NCBI GenBank assembly: GCA_022842065.1
Contig: JALHQH010000009.1
Coordinates: 192,243 to 256,242, forward strand
DNA: 64,000 nt
DNA from: Caldilineaceae bacterium
Lineage (GTDB): Bacteria; Chloroflexota; Anaerolineae; Caldilineales; Caldilineaceae
Direction of reading: 5' to 3'
This document shows, one piece after another, positions 8,806 through 17,095 of the stretch. Positions within the stretch are counted from its first letter, which is position 1, and each line of letters begins with the position of its first letter. Below the pieces are notes generated by a model that searched no databases, was not told the origin of the DNA, and saw only the letters and a list, made by a program, of their open reading frames with translations. A program made the position numbers and the translations under genes.

Positions 8806-8887
8806 GCGTGATTCGTGCTGCGTGAACTGCCCAGTGACACAACACGAATCACGCATCACGTTTCACGTTTCACGTTTCACGTTTCAC
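8806..8887. repeat. Inverted repeat plus heptamer tandem (GTTTCAC)n
   Basis: GCGTGATTCGTG (8806-8817) and CACGAATCACGC (8843-8854) are perfect 12-bp arms. They are followed by four to five copies of the 7-base word GTTTCAC up to 8887. The same word reappears at about 61760-61793. It fills the spacer between the dehydrogenase and SDR genes and has no coding frame. Confidence 0.85.
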
Positions 8888-8924
8888 GACCGGTATGATT
8901 AATTCTGCAGAATAGCCTAAGTGA

Positions 8925-9968
8925 TTATCGCGCCGTTAAGGGAAAGCGCGGCACAACCGTCGGATTGACAATATTCTCTGCCAATGGCCAACGCCCGTTG
9001 AGGACATCGACCACATTGTGGATGGCGGTCAAGTAAATCTCTTCACTCGCCTGTACCGAGCCGGCCGCGACATGGGGGGTCAGAATCACATTCTCCAACC
9101 CGGTGAGTGGATGCAATTGTGGCGGCAATTCCTCGGCAAAGATATCGATCTGTTCAAAGGTGTCGATGCCTGCGCCGGCCAACCTTCCTGCTTGGATTGC
9201 TTCATAAAGAGCCGGTTCATCGATCAATGCCCCGCGCGAGGTATTGATCAGATAGGCGGTCGGCTTCATCTTGCGCAGCGCGGCTGCATCGACCAGGTGA
9301 TAGCTGGCTGCTGTCAGGGGCAGATGCAGCGAGACAAAATCAGACTCGCGCAGGACGGTCTCTAAATCGGTCATGATCACACCAAGCGCGTCGGCTTCGG
9401 TGGTGGGGGCATTTTTGTTGTTGCGTGTCGCCAACACGCGCATGCCAAAGCCGCGGGCACGACGCGCCGTGTGTACGGCACTGCGCCCAAAGCCGACCAG
9501 CCCCAGCGTCGTCTGGCTTAGCCGCTGATTGCTGCTGACGGCCCGCCGCGCCCGCATGACATTGCCTTCGGCCATCGCCTTTTCGGCCACGGTCAGTTTA
9601 CGCGCCAGACTGAGCAGCATCGCCATTGCGTGATCAGCCTGCTCCTCCACACAGAAATAGGGGGTATTGGCGACAACAATGCCTAATGCGGTGGCGTGGT
9701 CCACCGCGATTTTGTCGGTGCCAGTGCCCATGCGCGCGATCAAACGGCAGCGCCCCATGGCTTCGATCACGGCAGCAGGTAGCTTTGTGCCAATCAGGGT
9801 GACAATATCAGCGTCATGGACGAGTGGAATCATTGCTTCCGGCGTTTCGGCATCGACCACCGTGACCGGTAACCCGGCTGCGGCAAAGTCAGCCAACTCC
9901 TTGGCGCTAGGATTAAAGATCGGGGCGGTCAGGCGGACAATTTTGAAGTCAGAGAACATATGCACCAT
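8925..9968 (-). CDS. D-isomer-specific 2-hydroxyacid dehydrogenase
   Basis: A 347-residue two-domain NAD-dependent dehydrogenase. The cofactor loop is GFGRSA (159-164), slightly off the GxGxxG consensus. Catalytic R245 (TSRGALID), a Glu near 272 and H299 (TPHVAAG) are all visible. The family reduces 2-oxoacids to D-2-hydroxyacids or oxidises them, as in phosphoglycerate dehydrogenase and glyoxylate reductase. An alternative start is Met4 (9959). Its place in a sugar-importer cluster suggests a sugar-derived hydroxyacid; the substrate is not determined. A second member of the family is at 17096-18058. Confidence 0.9.
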   Translation of the reverse strand: MVHMFSDFKIVRLTAPIFNPSAKELADFAAAGLPVTVVDAETPEAMIPLVHDADIVTLIGTKLPAAVIEAMGRCRLIARMGTGTDKIAVDHATALGIVVANTPYFCVEEQADHAMAMLLSLARKLTVAEKAMAEGNVMRARRAVSSNQRLSQTTLGLVGFGRSAVHTARRARGFGMRVLATRNNKNAPTTEADALGVIMTDLETVLRESDFVSLHLPLTAASYHLVDAAALRKMKPTAYLINTSRGALIDEPALYEAIQAGRLAGAGIDTFEQIDIFAEELPPQLHPLTGLENVILTPHVAAGSVQASEEIYLTAIHNVVDVLNGRWPLAENIVNPTVVPRFPLTAR

Positions 9969-9982
9969 TTATGAAAAATTAC

Positions 9983-10046
9983 GAATTACGAGTTACGGAT
10001 TACGGGGCTAGGTGAGCGATTAAACGTAACTCGTAACCCGTAATTC
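9983..10046. repeat. Imperfect inverted repeat of TTACG/CGTAA words
   Basis: The arms at 9983-10004 and 10025-10046 are built from short GAATTACG/GTTACG words, with about 19 of 22 positions complementary. They end one base before the stop codon of the MalG-type gene, so they could act as its terminator. The words also occur at 61600-61800 and 62600-62840. Confidence 0.75.
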
Positions 10047-10047
10047 C

Positions 10048-10899
10048 TTACCCCTTCGTCGAGCCGGCGGTGATGCCGCTGACAAAGCGGTCGGTGAAGA
10101 GTAGATAGAGCAGGGCGATGGGCAGCGAAGATACGGTCGCCGCGGCCATTAACGGTCCCCAGTAAAACCAGTCGCCGCCGGTGAACGCGCCGATCACGCC
10201 GTTGGTCAACATCTTGTTTTGTTCGCCGCTCACAAAAACAATCGAATAGAGCAGTTCATTCCACGAGGCCGTAAAGGAAAAGATCGCCGCGGTGATGATC
10301 CCCGGCATGGCCATCGGCAAGGTGATCCGTACAATTGCGCCGATGCGACTGGCCCCATCCACCATTGCACACTCTTCCGGCTCGTGGGGCACGCTGGCGA
10401 AATAACCGCTCAACAGCCACGCACAAAAGGGGATGAGATTGGTGGGGTAGGTGATCATCAAGGCCGGCAACCCACCCAGCAACCCCCAATTTTTGAGGAT
10501 TTGCGCCAGCGGTACAAAGAGAAAGCCTTTGGGGGCCAAATAGGTGATAAAGACCAGGGTACCCGCCAAGGCCGCGCCCTTAAAGTGCAGGCGGGCAATT
10601 GCAAAGCCGGCCATCACGGAAATGACCACCGAAATCGCCGTGGTCACCGTCGAAACGAAGAGCGTATTCCAGAACCAGAGCAAGTAGTCCGAGGTGGTAA
10701 ACAAGGTGACATAGTTATCCAGGCTCGGATTTTTCGGCACCAGGAAATTGCCGCTGAAGTCGTAAATTTCCACTTCATGTTTCAGCGACGTAATCAAGCC
10801 CCAATAGAAGGGAAAGAGTAGTAGAAAGGCGACCACACCCAGGAGCAGATAAAAGGGCAGCGCTTTGCGTACCCGCCGGATCGATTGACTGATGCTCAT
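10048..10899 (-). CDS. ABC sugar importer permease, MalG type (CUT1)
   Basis: A 283-residue membrane protein with about six helices and the EAA loop EECAMVDGASRIGAIVRITL. AGGAA precedes the ATG. It pairs with the MalF-type gene at 11162-12091, and a 262-base spacer without visible features separates the two. The C-terminus VSGITAGSTKG is typical of the class. It is encoded with binding protein 12235-13584 as one importer. The ATPase is again missing from the neighbourhood. Confidence 0.9.
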   Translation of the reverse strand: MSISQSIRRVRKALPFYLLLGVVAFLLLFPFYWGLITSLKHEVEIYDFSGNFLVPKNPSLDNYVTLFTTSDYLLWFWNTLFVSTVTTAISVVISVMAGFAIARLHFKGAALAGTLVFITYLAPKGFLFVPLAQILKNWGLLGGLPALMITYPTNLIPFCAWLLSGYFASVPHEPEECAMVDGASRIGAIVRITLPMAMPGIITAAIFSFTASWNELLYSIVFVSGEQNKMLTNGVIGAFTGGDWFYWGPLMAAATVSSLPIALLYLLFTDRFVSGITAGSTKG

Positions 10900-11161
10900 A
10901 ACGATTTCCTGCTTAACGAATGAATGCGCCGGTATGCAAACGAAGATCCCTCGCGTGGCGAATAATTGTACTGCAAATTAAGTTTTTTGGTGTTTCGAAC
11001 GACGGGCACGCAGTGTGTCGCAGCAAATTTCCCTGCTGGCGTTGGGATTGGTCCCGCCACACCGCATGCCCCTACGCAAAGCTCGAATTACTTAATTTAT
11101 TTAACTGCCATCAACCACCACGACTGCTGTGACTAATCTACTGATTTACCGATTTACCGTT

Positions 11162-12091
11162 CTACCCCCGCTCTTGCCGGCGCACACTGATCAACGACGC
11201 GATCACCAGCACAACCAGCAGCGGGAACATGGTCATGGTGACCGCCGCGCCCAGCCCGATCATCCCCGATGAGAGGGAGAGGGTGTAGGCGGTGAGGGCA
11301 AAGAGGGTGGTGGCATCATTCGGCCCACCGCGGGTGAGCAGGAAGGGCAGATCAAAATCACCCAGCGTGCCAATCGTGGAGATGAGCACCACAATAATCA
11401 CCACCGGCAGAATCATGGGAAAGGTGATGCGCCAAAAGGAGGTCCAGCGCGACGCGCCGTCGATCTTGCTGGCTTCAATAATCTCCGGTGAGACCGATTG
11501 AATTGCCGCCAGGAAGGTGATGCCAAAAAAGGGTACGCCGCGCCAGACGTTGACAAAGATCAGCGAGGCCATCGCCCAGGTTTCGTCGCGCAGAAAGGGC
11601 AGCGGCTCGGTCAGCAACCCCAGTTTGATCACCAAAATTTCATTGATGATGCTAAAGCTCGGGTGAAAGATCCAGGACCAGATCATCGTGCTAAAGACCG
11701 TGGGCATGATCCAGGGCAACAGTAACATTGCCTTGACCACCCGCTGCCCAATAAAGGGGCGATTGAGCATCACCGCCAGCGCCATGCCGCCCATGAACTT
11801 GAAGATCAGCGCAAAGGTCGTGTAGACAACCGAGTTGATCACGGTACTCGCAAAGAGATCAGTGCGCAGTAGTTTCGCATAGTTTTCTAGGCCGGTAAAG
11901 TTGGCGACCCCACCGATCTGCTTGTCGGTAAAGCTGAGATAGACTGCATAGAGAAAAGGGTAGCCCATCATCACGGCCAGGAAGAGCAGCCCAGGACCCA
12001 AGAGGACATAACCCAAGGAGCTATCCTTGTGCAGCAGTCGGCCAATATAGGCACCCCATGAGTCGTGCTGCGCCTGTTTCTTCGAATTCAT
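11162..12091 (-). CDS. ABC sugar importer permease, MalF type (CUT1)
   Basis: A 309-residue membrane protein with a polar head of about 30 residues, then six predicted helices. The EAA loop is EIIEASKIDGASRWTSFWRITF. I choose ATG 12091, preceded by GGGGAAACC, over the TTG four codons upstream. It lies downstream of its presumed binding-protein gene across a strong composite hairpin (12128-12233), which may lower permease expression relative to the binding protein. Specificity is unknown. Confidence 0.9.
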   Translation of the reverse strand: MNSKKQAQHDSWGAYIGRLLHKDSSLGYVLLGPGLLFLAVMMGYPFLYAVYLSFTDKQIGGVANFTGLENYAKLLRTDLFASTVINSVVYTTFALIFKFMGGMALAVMLNRPFIGQRVVKAMLLLPWIMPTVFSTMIWSWIFHPSFSIINEILVIKLGLLTEPLPFLRDETWAMASLIFVNVWRGVPFFGITFLAAIQSVSPEIIEASKIDGASRWTSFWRITFPMILPVVIIVVLISTIGTLGDFDLPFLLTRGGPNDATTLFALTAYTLSLSSGMIGLGAAVTMTMFPLLVVLVIASLISVRRQERG

Positions 12092-12127
12092 CGGTTTCCC
12101 CAACGCGTAACTGGACGGATACTAAAC

Positions 12128-12233
12128 AACGGGATTGAAATCCCGTTCTAACAGCGAGAAGCGCCCGCAGACGCTGCGAAAACATTTAGCGCCTGCGGGC
12201 GCTTCTCGCTGTTAGCCAAGGGTTTTAACCCTT
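12128..12233. terminator. Composite of three hairpins, 22-bp perfect central stem
   Basis: AACGGGATTGAAATCCCGTT (12128-12147) is one stem. Bases 12149-12170 pair perfectly with 12193-12214 (22 bp). AAGGGTTTTAACCCTT (12218-12233) is a third stem ending next to the stop of the binding-protein gene. Its position between binding-protein and permease genes fits an intercistronic attenuator or mRNA 3'-end stabiliser. It also belongs to the dispersed palindrome class of this genome. Confidence 0.75.
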
Positions 12234-12234
12234 C

Positions 12235-13584
12235 TTACAGCAGCAATTCCAAGTCCGCGATGTCCTTCATCACGCCGTCGAGGGCGGCGCGGGCATCACC
12301 GGTGGAACAGGCTTGCGAGAACAACTTGCCGATGATGATCTTGTCCTGGATCAGCGCGGCAAGCTTGGTCTGTTGGGGCAGGGCGTAGCCGGCGGGCAGG
12401 GCCAGCTTGAACATATCCTTGGCAATCGCCAGCTTGGGATCTTCCGGCCAGATCGGTTCGCTCTCATAGCCGGGCAGCAAGGGCAGAATGTAGCCCTGAC
12501 CGGCCTTGTAGAAGGCCCCAAAGTTTTCCATCTTCAAGAACGCACGGATCAGATCGCTGGCTGCAGTGAGATCGGCGCCTTCGGTGTGGTTCAGAATGCC
12601 CCACCAGGGTAATTGACCATACCCAAAGCGACCGCCCGGCCCTTCGGGGGGCAGCGCATGGTTCATCCCCTCGGCGATTTCCGGCGCGTTGGTGATCGCC
12701 GGCAGATAGATCGTGTTGACATTGGCGGTCATCGAGAGCTTGCCGGCGAGGAAGGCGGCATTGTTTGCCCCATCATCATAGCCGACTTGGCCGGGATCAC
12801 AGGCGTCATTGTGCAATTGGATCGCGAATTCGAGCGCGGCCAGCGTCTCTTCGCTGTCCAGAGCCAACGAGCCATCCTCATTAAATTCCTTGCCGCCAAA
12901 GGCCCAGAGCATCAAGCGCGGCACGCCATTGCCGTCACCACCGGCCTGATCAGAGAGGGTCAGACCGTAGGGGCGCCCTTTCTCTTTGAGGATCTTGCCC
13001 AGGGTCAGGGCTTCGTCCCAGGTGTCGGGGAAGGTGTCATAACCTTCTTCTTTCAGCCAATCCTGGCGATAGTTGATAAACCAGTTATGCTGACCGAGCG
13101 GGACGCCTAACCACTTGCCATCCTCACTGCCCATCTGATAAGGGGCGTTGGGCAAGTAACCGCCACCTTCTTCCCCGATCTCCGTTGTAATGTCGGTGAC
13201 ATCGACCAAGGCATTGGCGAAAATCTGCGGCGGCGAACTGTATTGGATGATATTCGCGTTCCCACCGGTCTCAATCGCGGTCTGAATCTTGGGCAGCAAC
13301 TGTGCATCCCGCTCAAAGGTGACGGTGACATTGTTCTCTGCGGCCCATTCGTTGGCAAAGGTCTCGATCACCACATCCAGCTCGGGCAAAAACGACCAGG
13401 GGCCGCCCAGGAAATTGACCGTCGCGCCTTCAGCGGACGGTGCTGCCCCTGCCTCTGCGGCGGGCGCACCCGCGGGCGCGGCGGCTGGGACACAAGCGGC
13501 CAACGTGGCAAAACTGACGGTCATGATTCCTGCACCTTTGAGAAAGGTACGGCGGGTAATGCTTTGTGCAATTGAAGATCTCAT
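12235..13584 (-). CDS. Sugar ABC transporter substrate-binding lipoprotein
   Basis: A 449-residue family 1 extracellular binding protein. The N-terminus has a twin-arginine motif (TRRTFLKGA, Arg11-Arg12) and a lipobox LAAC with Cys31, followed by an Ala/Pro/Glu linker, so it is probably exported folded by Tat and lipid-anchored. The mature part (NFLGGPWSFLPELDVVIETF onward) is typical of carbohydrate-binding proteins. It is encoded directly upstream of the 11162/10048 permease pair and 29 bases downstream of another binding protein gene. The ligand cannot be deduced. Confidence 0.9.
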   Translation of the reverse strand: MRSSIAQSITRRTFLKGAGIMTVSFATLAACVPAAAPAGAPAAEAGAAPSAEGATVNFLGGPWSFLPELDVVIETFANEWAAENNVTVTFERDAQLLPKIQTAIETGGNANIIQYSSPPQIFANALVDVTDITTEIGEEGGGYLPNAPYQMGSEDGKWLGVPLGQHNWFINYRQDWLKEEGYDTFPDTWDEALTLGKILKEKGRPYGLTLSDQAGGDGNGVPRLMLWAFGGKEFNEDGSLALDSEETLAALEFAIQLHNDACDPGQVGYDDGANNAAFLAGKLSMTANVNTIYLPAITNAPEIAEGMNHALPPEGPGGRFGYGQLPWWGILNHTEGADLTAASDLIRAFLKMENFGAFYKAGQGYILPLLPGYESEPIWPEDPKLAIAKDMFKLALPAGYALPQQTKLAALIQDKIIIGKLFSQACSTGDARAALDGVMKDIADLELLL

Positions 13585-13613
13585 GCGATTTTTCTCCTTG
13601 CGCTCAACCTTGA

Positions 13614-14939
13614 TTACTGAATCCGTGCCGCCAGTGCTTCGGCTTCGGCTTGGGCGGTTTCCATCGCCTCTTCGACCGTCTTACCGGCGTTGAGGACATT
13701 GGCAAAGTTAGTGATCACGATCTGGCCGAGTTCGTTGAAGTTGTAGACAAAGTCGCCCACCACATCAAACGGCGTCACATAGGAGACGCCATCGTAGCCC
13801 GGCTTTAGCCAGTGCAGATTGTCCAGATATTCCTGGTTCGCCGCCGATGGTTGGGCGAAGATCACATCTTCGCAGCCTTCGACCATGCGCCGGTAGTTGT
13901 CCGGCTTGTACATGTAGGTGACAAATTCCAGCGCGGCGTCGGCGACTTCCGAATCCTTGTTGATCATCATCGGGTGGATGCGTGCGATCGACTTGTTACT
14001 CTCCCATGGAATCGGCGCGCTTTGCAGCAAGGGATAGAGCTCTGGGTTGGCCGGTTTGAAGGCCCCGACTGCGGCGGAGACGAAGAGCCCTTGGGCCGTG
14101 GCGCCGGTGGTAAAGAGCCGTTGCCCGGTGGCGATATCCGCGCCCTGTGGCATGGCAACATCGTACATCTCTTTGAAGAGCTTGAGCCCGTTGATAATCG
14201 GCTCTGAGGTGAGCAGCGGGGTGGTGCCTTGGGCCCAAACGCCATCAAAGGGCATACACCATTCCTGCAAGGTAAACCAGAAATCGGAGGCTTCATTGAC
14301 CAGGTGGGGTGACCAGAAGCCATACTGCTGGTTGTCGCGGTCGGTCAACGCTTTGCTGACCTCGATCCACTCTTGGGGTGTCGTGGCTGGGGTAATGCCG
14401 GCTTCCTCGTACCGTTGGCTATTGTAGAGGATACCAAAGGCGACCGTCACCATGTCCAAACCATAGAGGTGACCATCCTTGCGCAGGGCATCATGGGCCG
14501 AACTCAGGTCTGTAATGTTGTTGCGGGTGAGCACATCATCCAACGGCATCAGCAGATCGGCTTTGATCAGGCGCGGGGCCAATTCGGGCGTCGCCATCAC
14601 AATATCGCCGTCAAGCTGGCCGGATTGGGCACCGACGATGGTCTTGGTGGTGTAGGCGTCGAAGGGAATATTCTCGGCCACGACCTCGATCTCACTCTGC
14701 GATTCGTTGAACTCTTTGATAAAGGCTTTCCAGGTCAAGCCACGGTTGCCTTCTTCAAACCACCAAGACAGGTAGCGGACCGTCTGCCTGGCTCCTGTAT
14801 TGACCGCAGGCGCAACTGGCTCGGCACCAGGCGCGGCAATCGGCGCTGTGCAGGCGGCTAATGCGGTACCGGCCCCAACAACGGCGGCGGCTTTGAGGAA
14901 CTGGCGCCGACTTAACTGGCGCGATTGTTCAGTCATCAT
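13614..14939 (-). CDS. Sugar ABC transporter substrate-binding lipoprotein
   Basis: A 441-residue binding protein with a Tat signal (SRRQFLKAA, Arg11-Arg12) and lipobox LAAC (Cys30). It is the first gene of the minus-strand cluster and has AGGAGAGA just upstream of the start. The mature sequence (TVRYLSWWFEEGNRGLTWK) is that of family 1 sugar-binding proteins. Two binding proteins in a row with two permease pairs in the cluster suggest that this one serves the distal pair at 5998-7825, or that both feed one translocator. The protein is clearly diverged from its neighbour. Confidence 0.9.
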   Translation of the reverse strand: MMTEQSRQLSRRQFLKAAAVVGAGTALAACTAPIAAPGAEPVAPAVNTGARQTVRYLSWWFEEGNRGLTWKAFIKEFNESQSEIEVVAENIPFDAYTTKTIVGAQSGQLDGDIVMATPELAPRLIKADLLMPLDDVLTRNNITDLSSAHDALRKDGHLYGLDMVTVAFGILYNSQRYEEAGITPATTPQEWIEVSKALTDRDNQQYGFWSPHLVNEASDFWFTLQEWCMPFDGVWAQGTTPLLTSEPIINGLKLFKEMYDVAMPQGADIATGQRLFTTGATAQGLFVSAAVGAFKPANPELYPLLQSAPIPWESNKSIARIHPMMINKDSEVADAALEFVTYMYKPDNYRRMVEGCEDVIFAQPSAANQEYLDNLHWLKPGYDGVSYVTPFDVVGDFVYNFNELGQIVITNFANVLNAGKTVEEAMETAQAEAEALAARIQ

Positions 14940-15298
14940 ACCATTCTCTCCTTAGACTTGCTTTGATCGGTTCCAAATTATGAAAATAGGTCAAACGAAG
15001 ACCACGCTGTGGATCAATGGGGATAACATAAGCCGGTGAATTCATTCACCTGCTGATCTGCCGAATGGACTAGTACAGCGCGACGCAAATAAGCCAATAG
15101 CTCCGTCGAGTACTCTCGTGGCCCAAGCTGGTCCGTGACCGGCTTGGCACAGCACAACTGTGGGTATATCAAGGCCGAAATCGTCATCGCTGGATTCCTA
15201 TTTGGTCCATCCTGGCGGTGCCGCGTTTATGGTAAAGTTGTCGTATTATTGGTGAGTCGTTAAGAATTAAGGGAAGCAGCCACCATTTTAATAGCGCA
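14940..15298. other. Divergent control region, no gene
   Basis: This is the spacer between the minus-strand importer cluster and the enolase-superfamily gene. It contains CCAAGC..GGCTTGG around CTGGTCCGTGACC at 15123-15146, a word that recurs in the long palindrome at 16841. I see no convincing open frame. A minus-strand promoter for the importer cluster must lie here or beside the operator at 15318, but I cannot place it. Confidence 0.5.
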
Positions 15299-15334
15299 TT
15301 GACAGGTTGTCAAATCGTGGTATACAATATACGA
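15299..15334 (+). promoter_or_regulatory. Promoter and second FCD operator
   Basis: TTGACA (15299-15304) with TATACA (16-base spacing) or TACAAT (18-base spacing) forms the promoter. TGGTATACAATATACGA (15318-15334) differs from the operator at 4286 by a single base. TTGACAGGTTGTCAA (15299-15313) is an additional perfect palindrome over the -35. Binding by the FCD regulator at 4336 is inferred from the shared site. Confidence 0.65.
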
Positions 15335-15453
15335 AATCCACCAAAACAAAACTATACTGTCGTTGTTTTGCAGACCGACGGCTTGCCCGCTCGCGTAAGT
15401 GAGTGTCAAACCGTTGGTGTACAACAACGCAGCGGATTGGGATAAAACGAACC

Positions 15454-16734
15454 ATGCAGATCACCAAGCTGGAAACGATTTGGTTTGCCGCCATGCCCAA
15501 AGGCGACTGGCAGCAACAGAGGGGCCAATCGCGCCAGGCCCTGCCCAATAATTTGTGGGTGCGCATCTATACTGATAATGGCCTGGTGGGTTTGGGGGAG
15601 ACCTATTACATCCCCTCTGCCACCAGCGCGATTATCCATGATGTCTATGCGCCGCTCTTACTTGGCCGCGACCCGCGCGATATCGAAAATCATTGGGCCA
15701 ATCTCTTTGCGCTGGTCAACTTTTGTGGTTTTGCCGGCGCTGAAATGCGTGCCCTCTCCGCGATCGACATTGCGCTGTGGGATCTCTTCGGCCAACAGAC
15801 CGGCGAACCGATCTACAATTTGCTGGGCGGGCGGCAGCGCGACCGCATCCCGATCTACAACACCTGCGTTGGCTACGGCAACTATGCCAGTGATTGGGGT
15901 TGGCTGGATGGTCATGCGGGTGAATTGGCCCAAAGTCTGCTCGGGCAGGGGATCAAGGCGATGAAAATCTGGCCCTTTGATCAATTTGGCGCAACGCTGG
16001 CCGGGCCGACCCGGCCGCGCGAAAAGGTGCGGATTTGGGGGGGCGAATCTGCTGCTGGGCCGCTATCTCACACCCTCGATAACGAAGAGTTAAAACGCGG
16101 TTTGCAAGTGGTGGCCGACATTCGTGCCGCTGTCGGTGACAAGATGGCGATTGCGATTGAAGGGCATGCCCGCTGGGATCTGCCCACCGCTATCCGGATT
16201 GCACGGGCGCTTGAACCCTACGATATCCTCTGGCTGGAAGAGATTATGCCGCCGGATAACCCCGAAGCGTATGTGCGTCTGAAAGCCGCTACCAAGGTGC
16301 CGATCTGCCAGAGTGAGCGGGTCTTTACCCGCTTTGGCTTTCGCCAGCTGATCGAGCAACCTATCGCCGATATCATCATGCCCGATGTGGCGTGGGGCGG
16401 CGGCATTACGGAAACGCGCAAAATCTGTAACCATGCGGATACCTACTATCTGCCGGTGACGCTACACGACACGGTGGGACCGGTGATGCTTTGGGCTTCC
16501 GCTCATCTCATGTTGCATCTACCCAATGCCATGATCATGGAAGGGGTACGGGGCTATTGGGGCGAAGGTGGCTGGTACAATGATGTGGTGACCCGGCCGC
16601 TGGATATTGTCGATGGCCAACTCACCTTGGACGCGACTCCTGGTTTGGGGGTGGCGTTGCGCCCCGAACTGTTGCACCGGCCGGATGCCCAGGTGCGCGT
16701 CACCACTGCCCAAGATCTCGAACGGTGGAACTGA
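15454..16734 (+). CDS. Enolase-superfamily protein, sugar-acid dehydratase-like
   Basis: A 426-residue mandelate racemase/muconate lactonising enzyme-type protein with an N-terminal capping domain and a TIM barrel. Visible residues are K171 (KAMKIW), likely metal ligands E236 (IEGH), E262 (WLEE) and E288 (QSER), and H338 (TLHDT). The residue pattern fits acid-sugar dehydratases more than racemases, but specificity in this superfamily cannot be read reliably. ATG 15454 is preferred over the frame start at 15403, since alignment with family N-termini (MQITKLET) begins there. The promoter carries the FCD operator, so it is likely induced by its substrate. Confidence 0.88.
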   Translation: MQITKLETIWFAAMPKGDWQQQRGQSRQALPNNLWVRIYTDNGLVGLGETYYIPSATSAIIHDVYAPLLLGRDPRDIENHWANLFALVNFCGFAGAEMRALSAIDIALWDLFGQQTGEPIYNLLGGRQRDRIPIYNTCVGYGNYASDWGWLDGHAGELAQSLLGQGIKAMKIWPFDQFGATLAGPTRPREKVRIWGGESAAGPLSHTLDNEELKRGLQVVADIRAAVGDKMAIAIEGHARWDLPTAIRIARALEPYDILWLEEIMPPDNPEAYVRLKAATKVPICQSERVFTRFGFRQLIEQPIADIIMPDVAWGGGITETRKICNHADTYYLPVTLHDTVGPVMLWASAHLMLHLPNAMIMEGVRGYWGEGGWYNDVVTRPLDIVDGQLTLDATPGLGVALRPELLHRPDAQVRVTTAQDLERWN

Positions 16735-16804
16735 GTACTGTTCTGTCCCGGCCGTGAAATGGCTGTAAAGTTATCCGCCTAAGTTCTGATTTCGTAACTA
16801 TTAT

Positions 16805-16915
16805 GACAACGTTAAATTGGTAGTCGCTCTGCTCTGTGTCTAGCTGGTCCGTGACCAGCGGTACCAATCTCATACGCTGGTCACGGACCAGCTACGCACG
16901 TAATTTAACGTTGTC
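16805..16915. repeat. Nested palindrome, 14-bp outer and 20-bp inner arms
   Basis: GACAACGTTAAATT (16805-16818) pairs with 16902-16915. Inside it, 16841-16860 pairs perfectly with 16875-16894 (TAGCTGGTCCGTGACCAGCG and its complement). No open frame is present. It is the first of two large palindromes in the 361-base spacer between the enolase and dehydrogenase genes. Confidence 0.9.
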
Positions 16916-16935
16916 GTGCTATTCAGGTATTCGTT

Positions 16936-17047
16936 GCCTTGAAATAAATTTCAGGCTGATAGCGCAAGTCAGCTAAAGCTGACTGGGATTACCTGAATAG
17001 TCCACTTCAGTGGACTTTGGCTATCAGCCTGAAATTTATTTCAAGGC
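16936..17047. repeat. 28-bp perfect inverted repeat enclosing two small hairpins
   Basis: Bases 16936-16963 and 17020-17047 are perfect 28-bp complements. The loop contains GTCAGCTAAAGCTGAC and AGTCCACTTCAGTGGACT, each a hairpin in itself, so the whole could fold as a cruciform with side arms. It ends about 50 bases before the next start codon. No encoded protein or T-run is seen. Confidence 0.9.
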
Positions 17048-17095
17048 TGAATCGCTCCCTAATTTTTTTGCTTCCCAATCCAGGAAAGGTACTCT

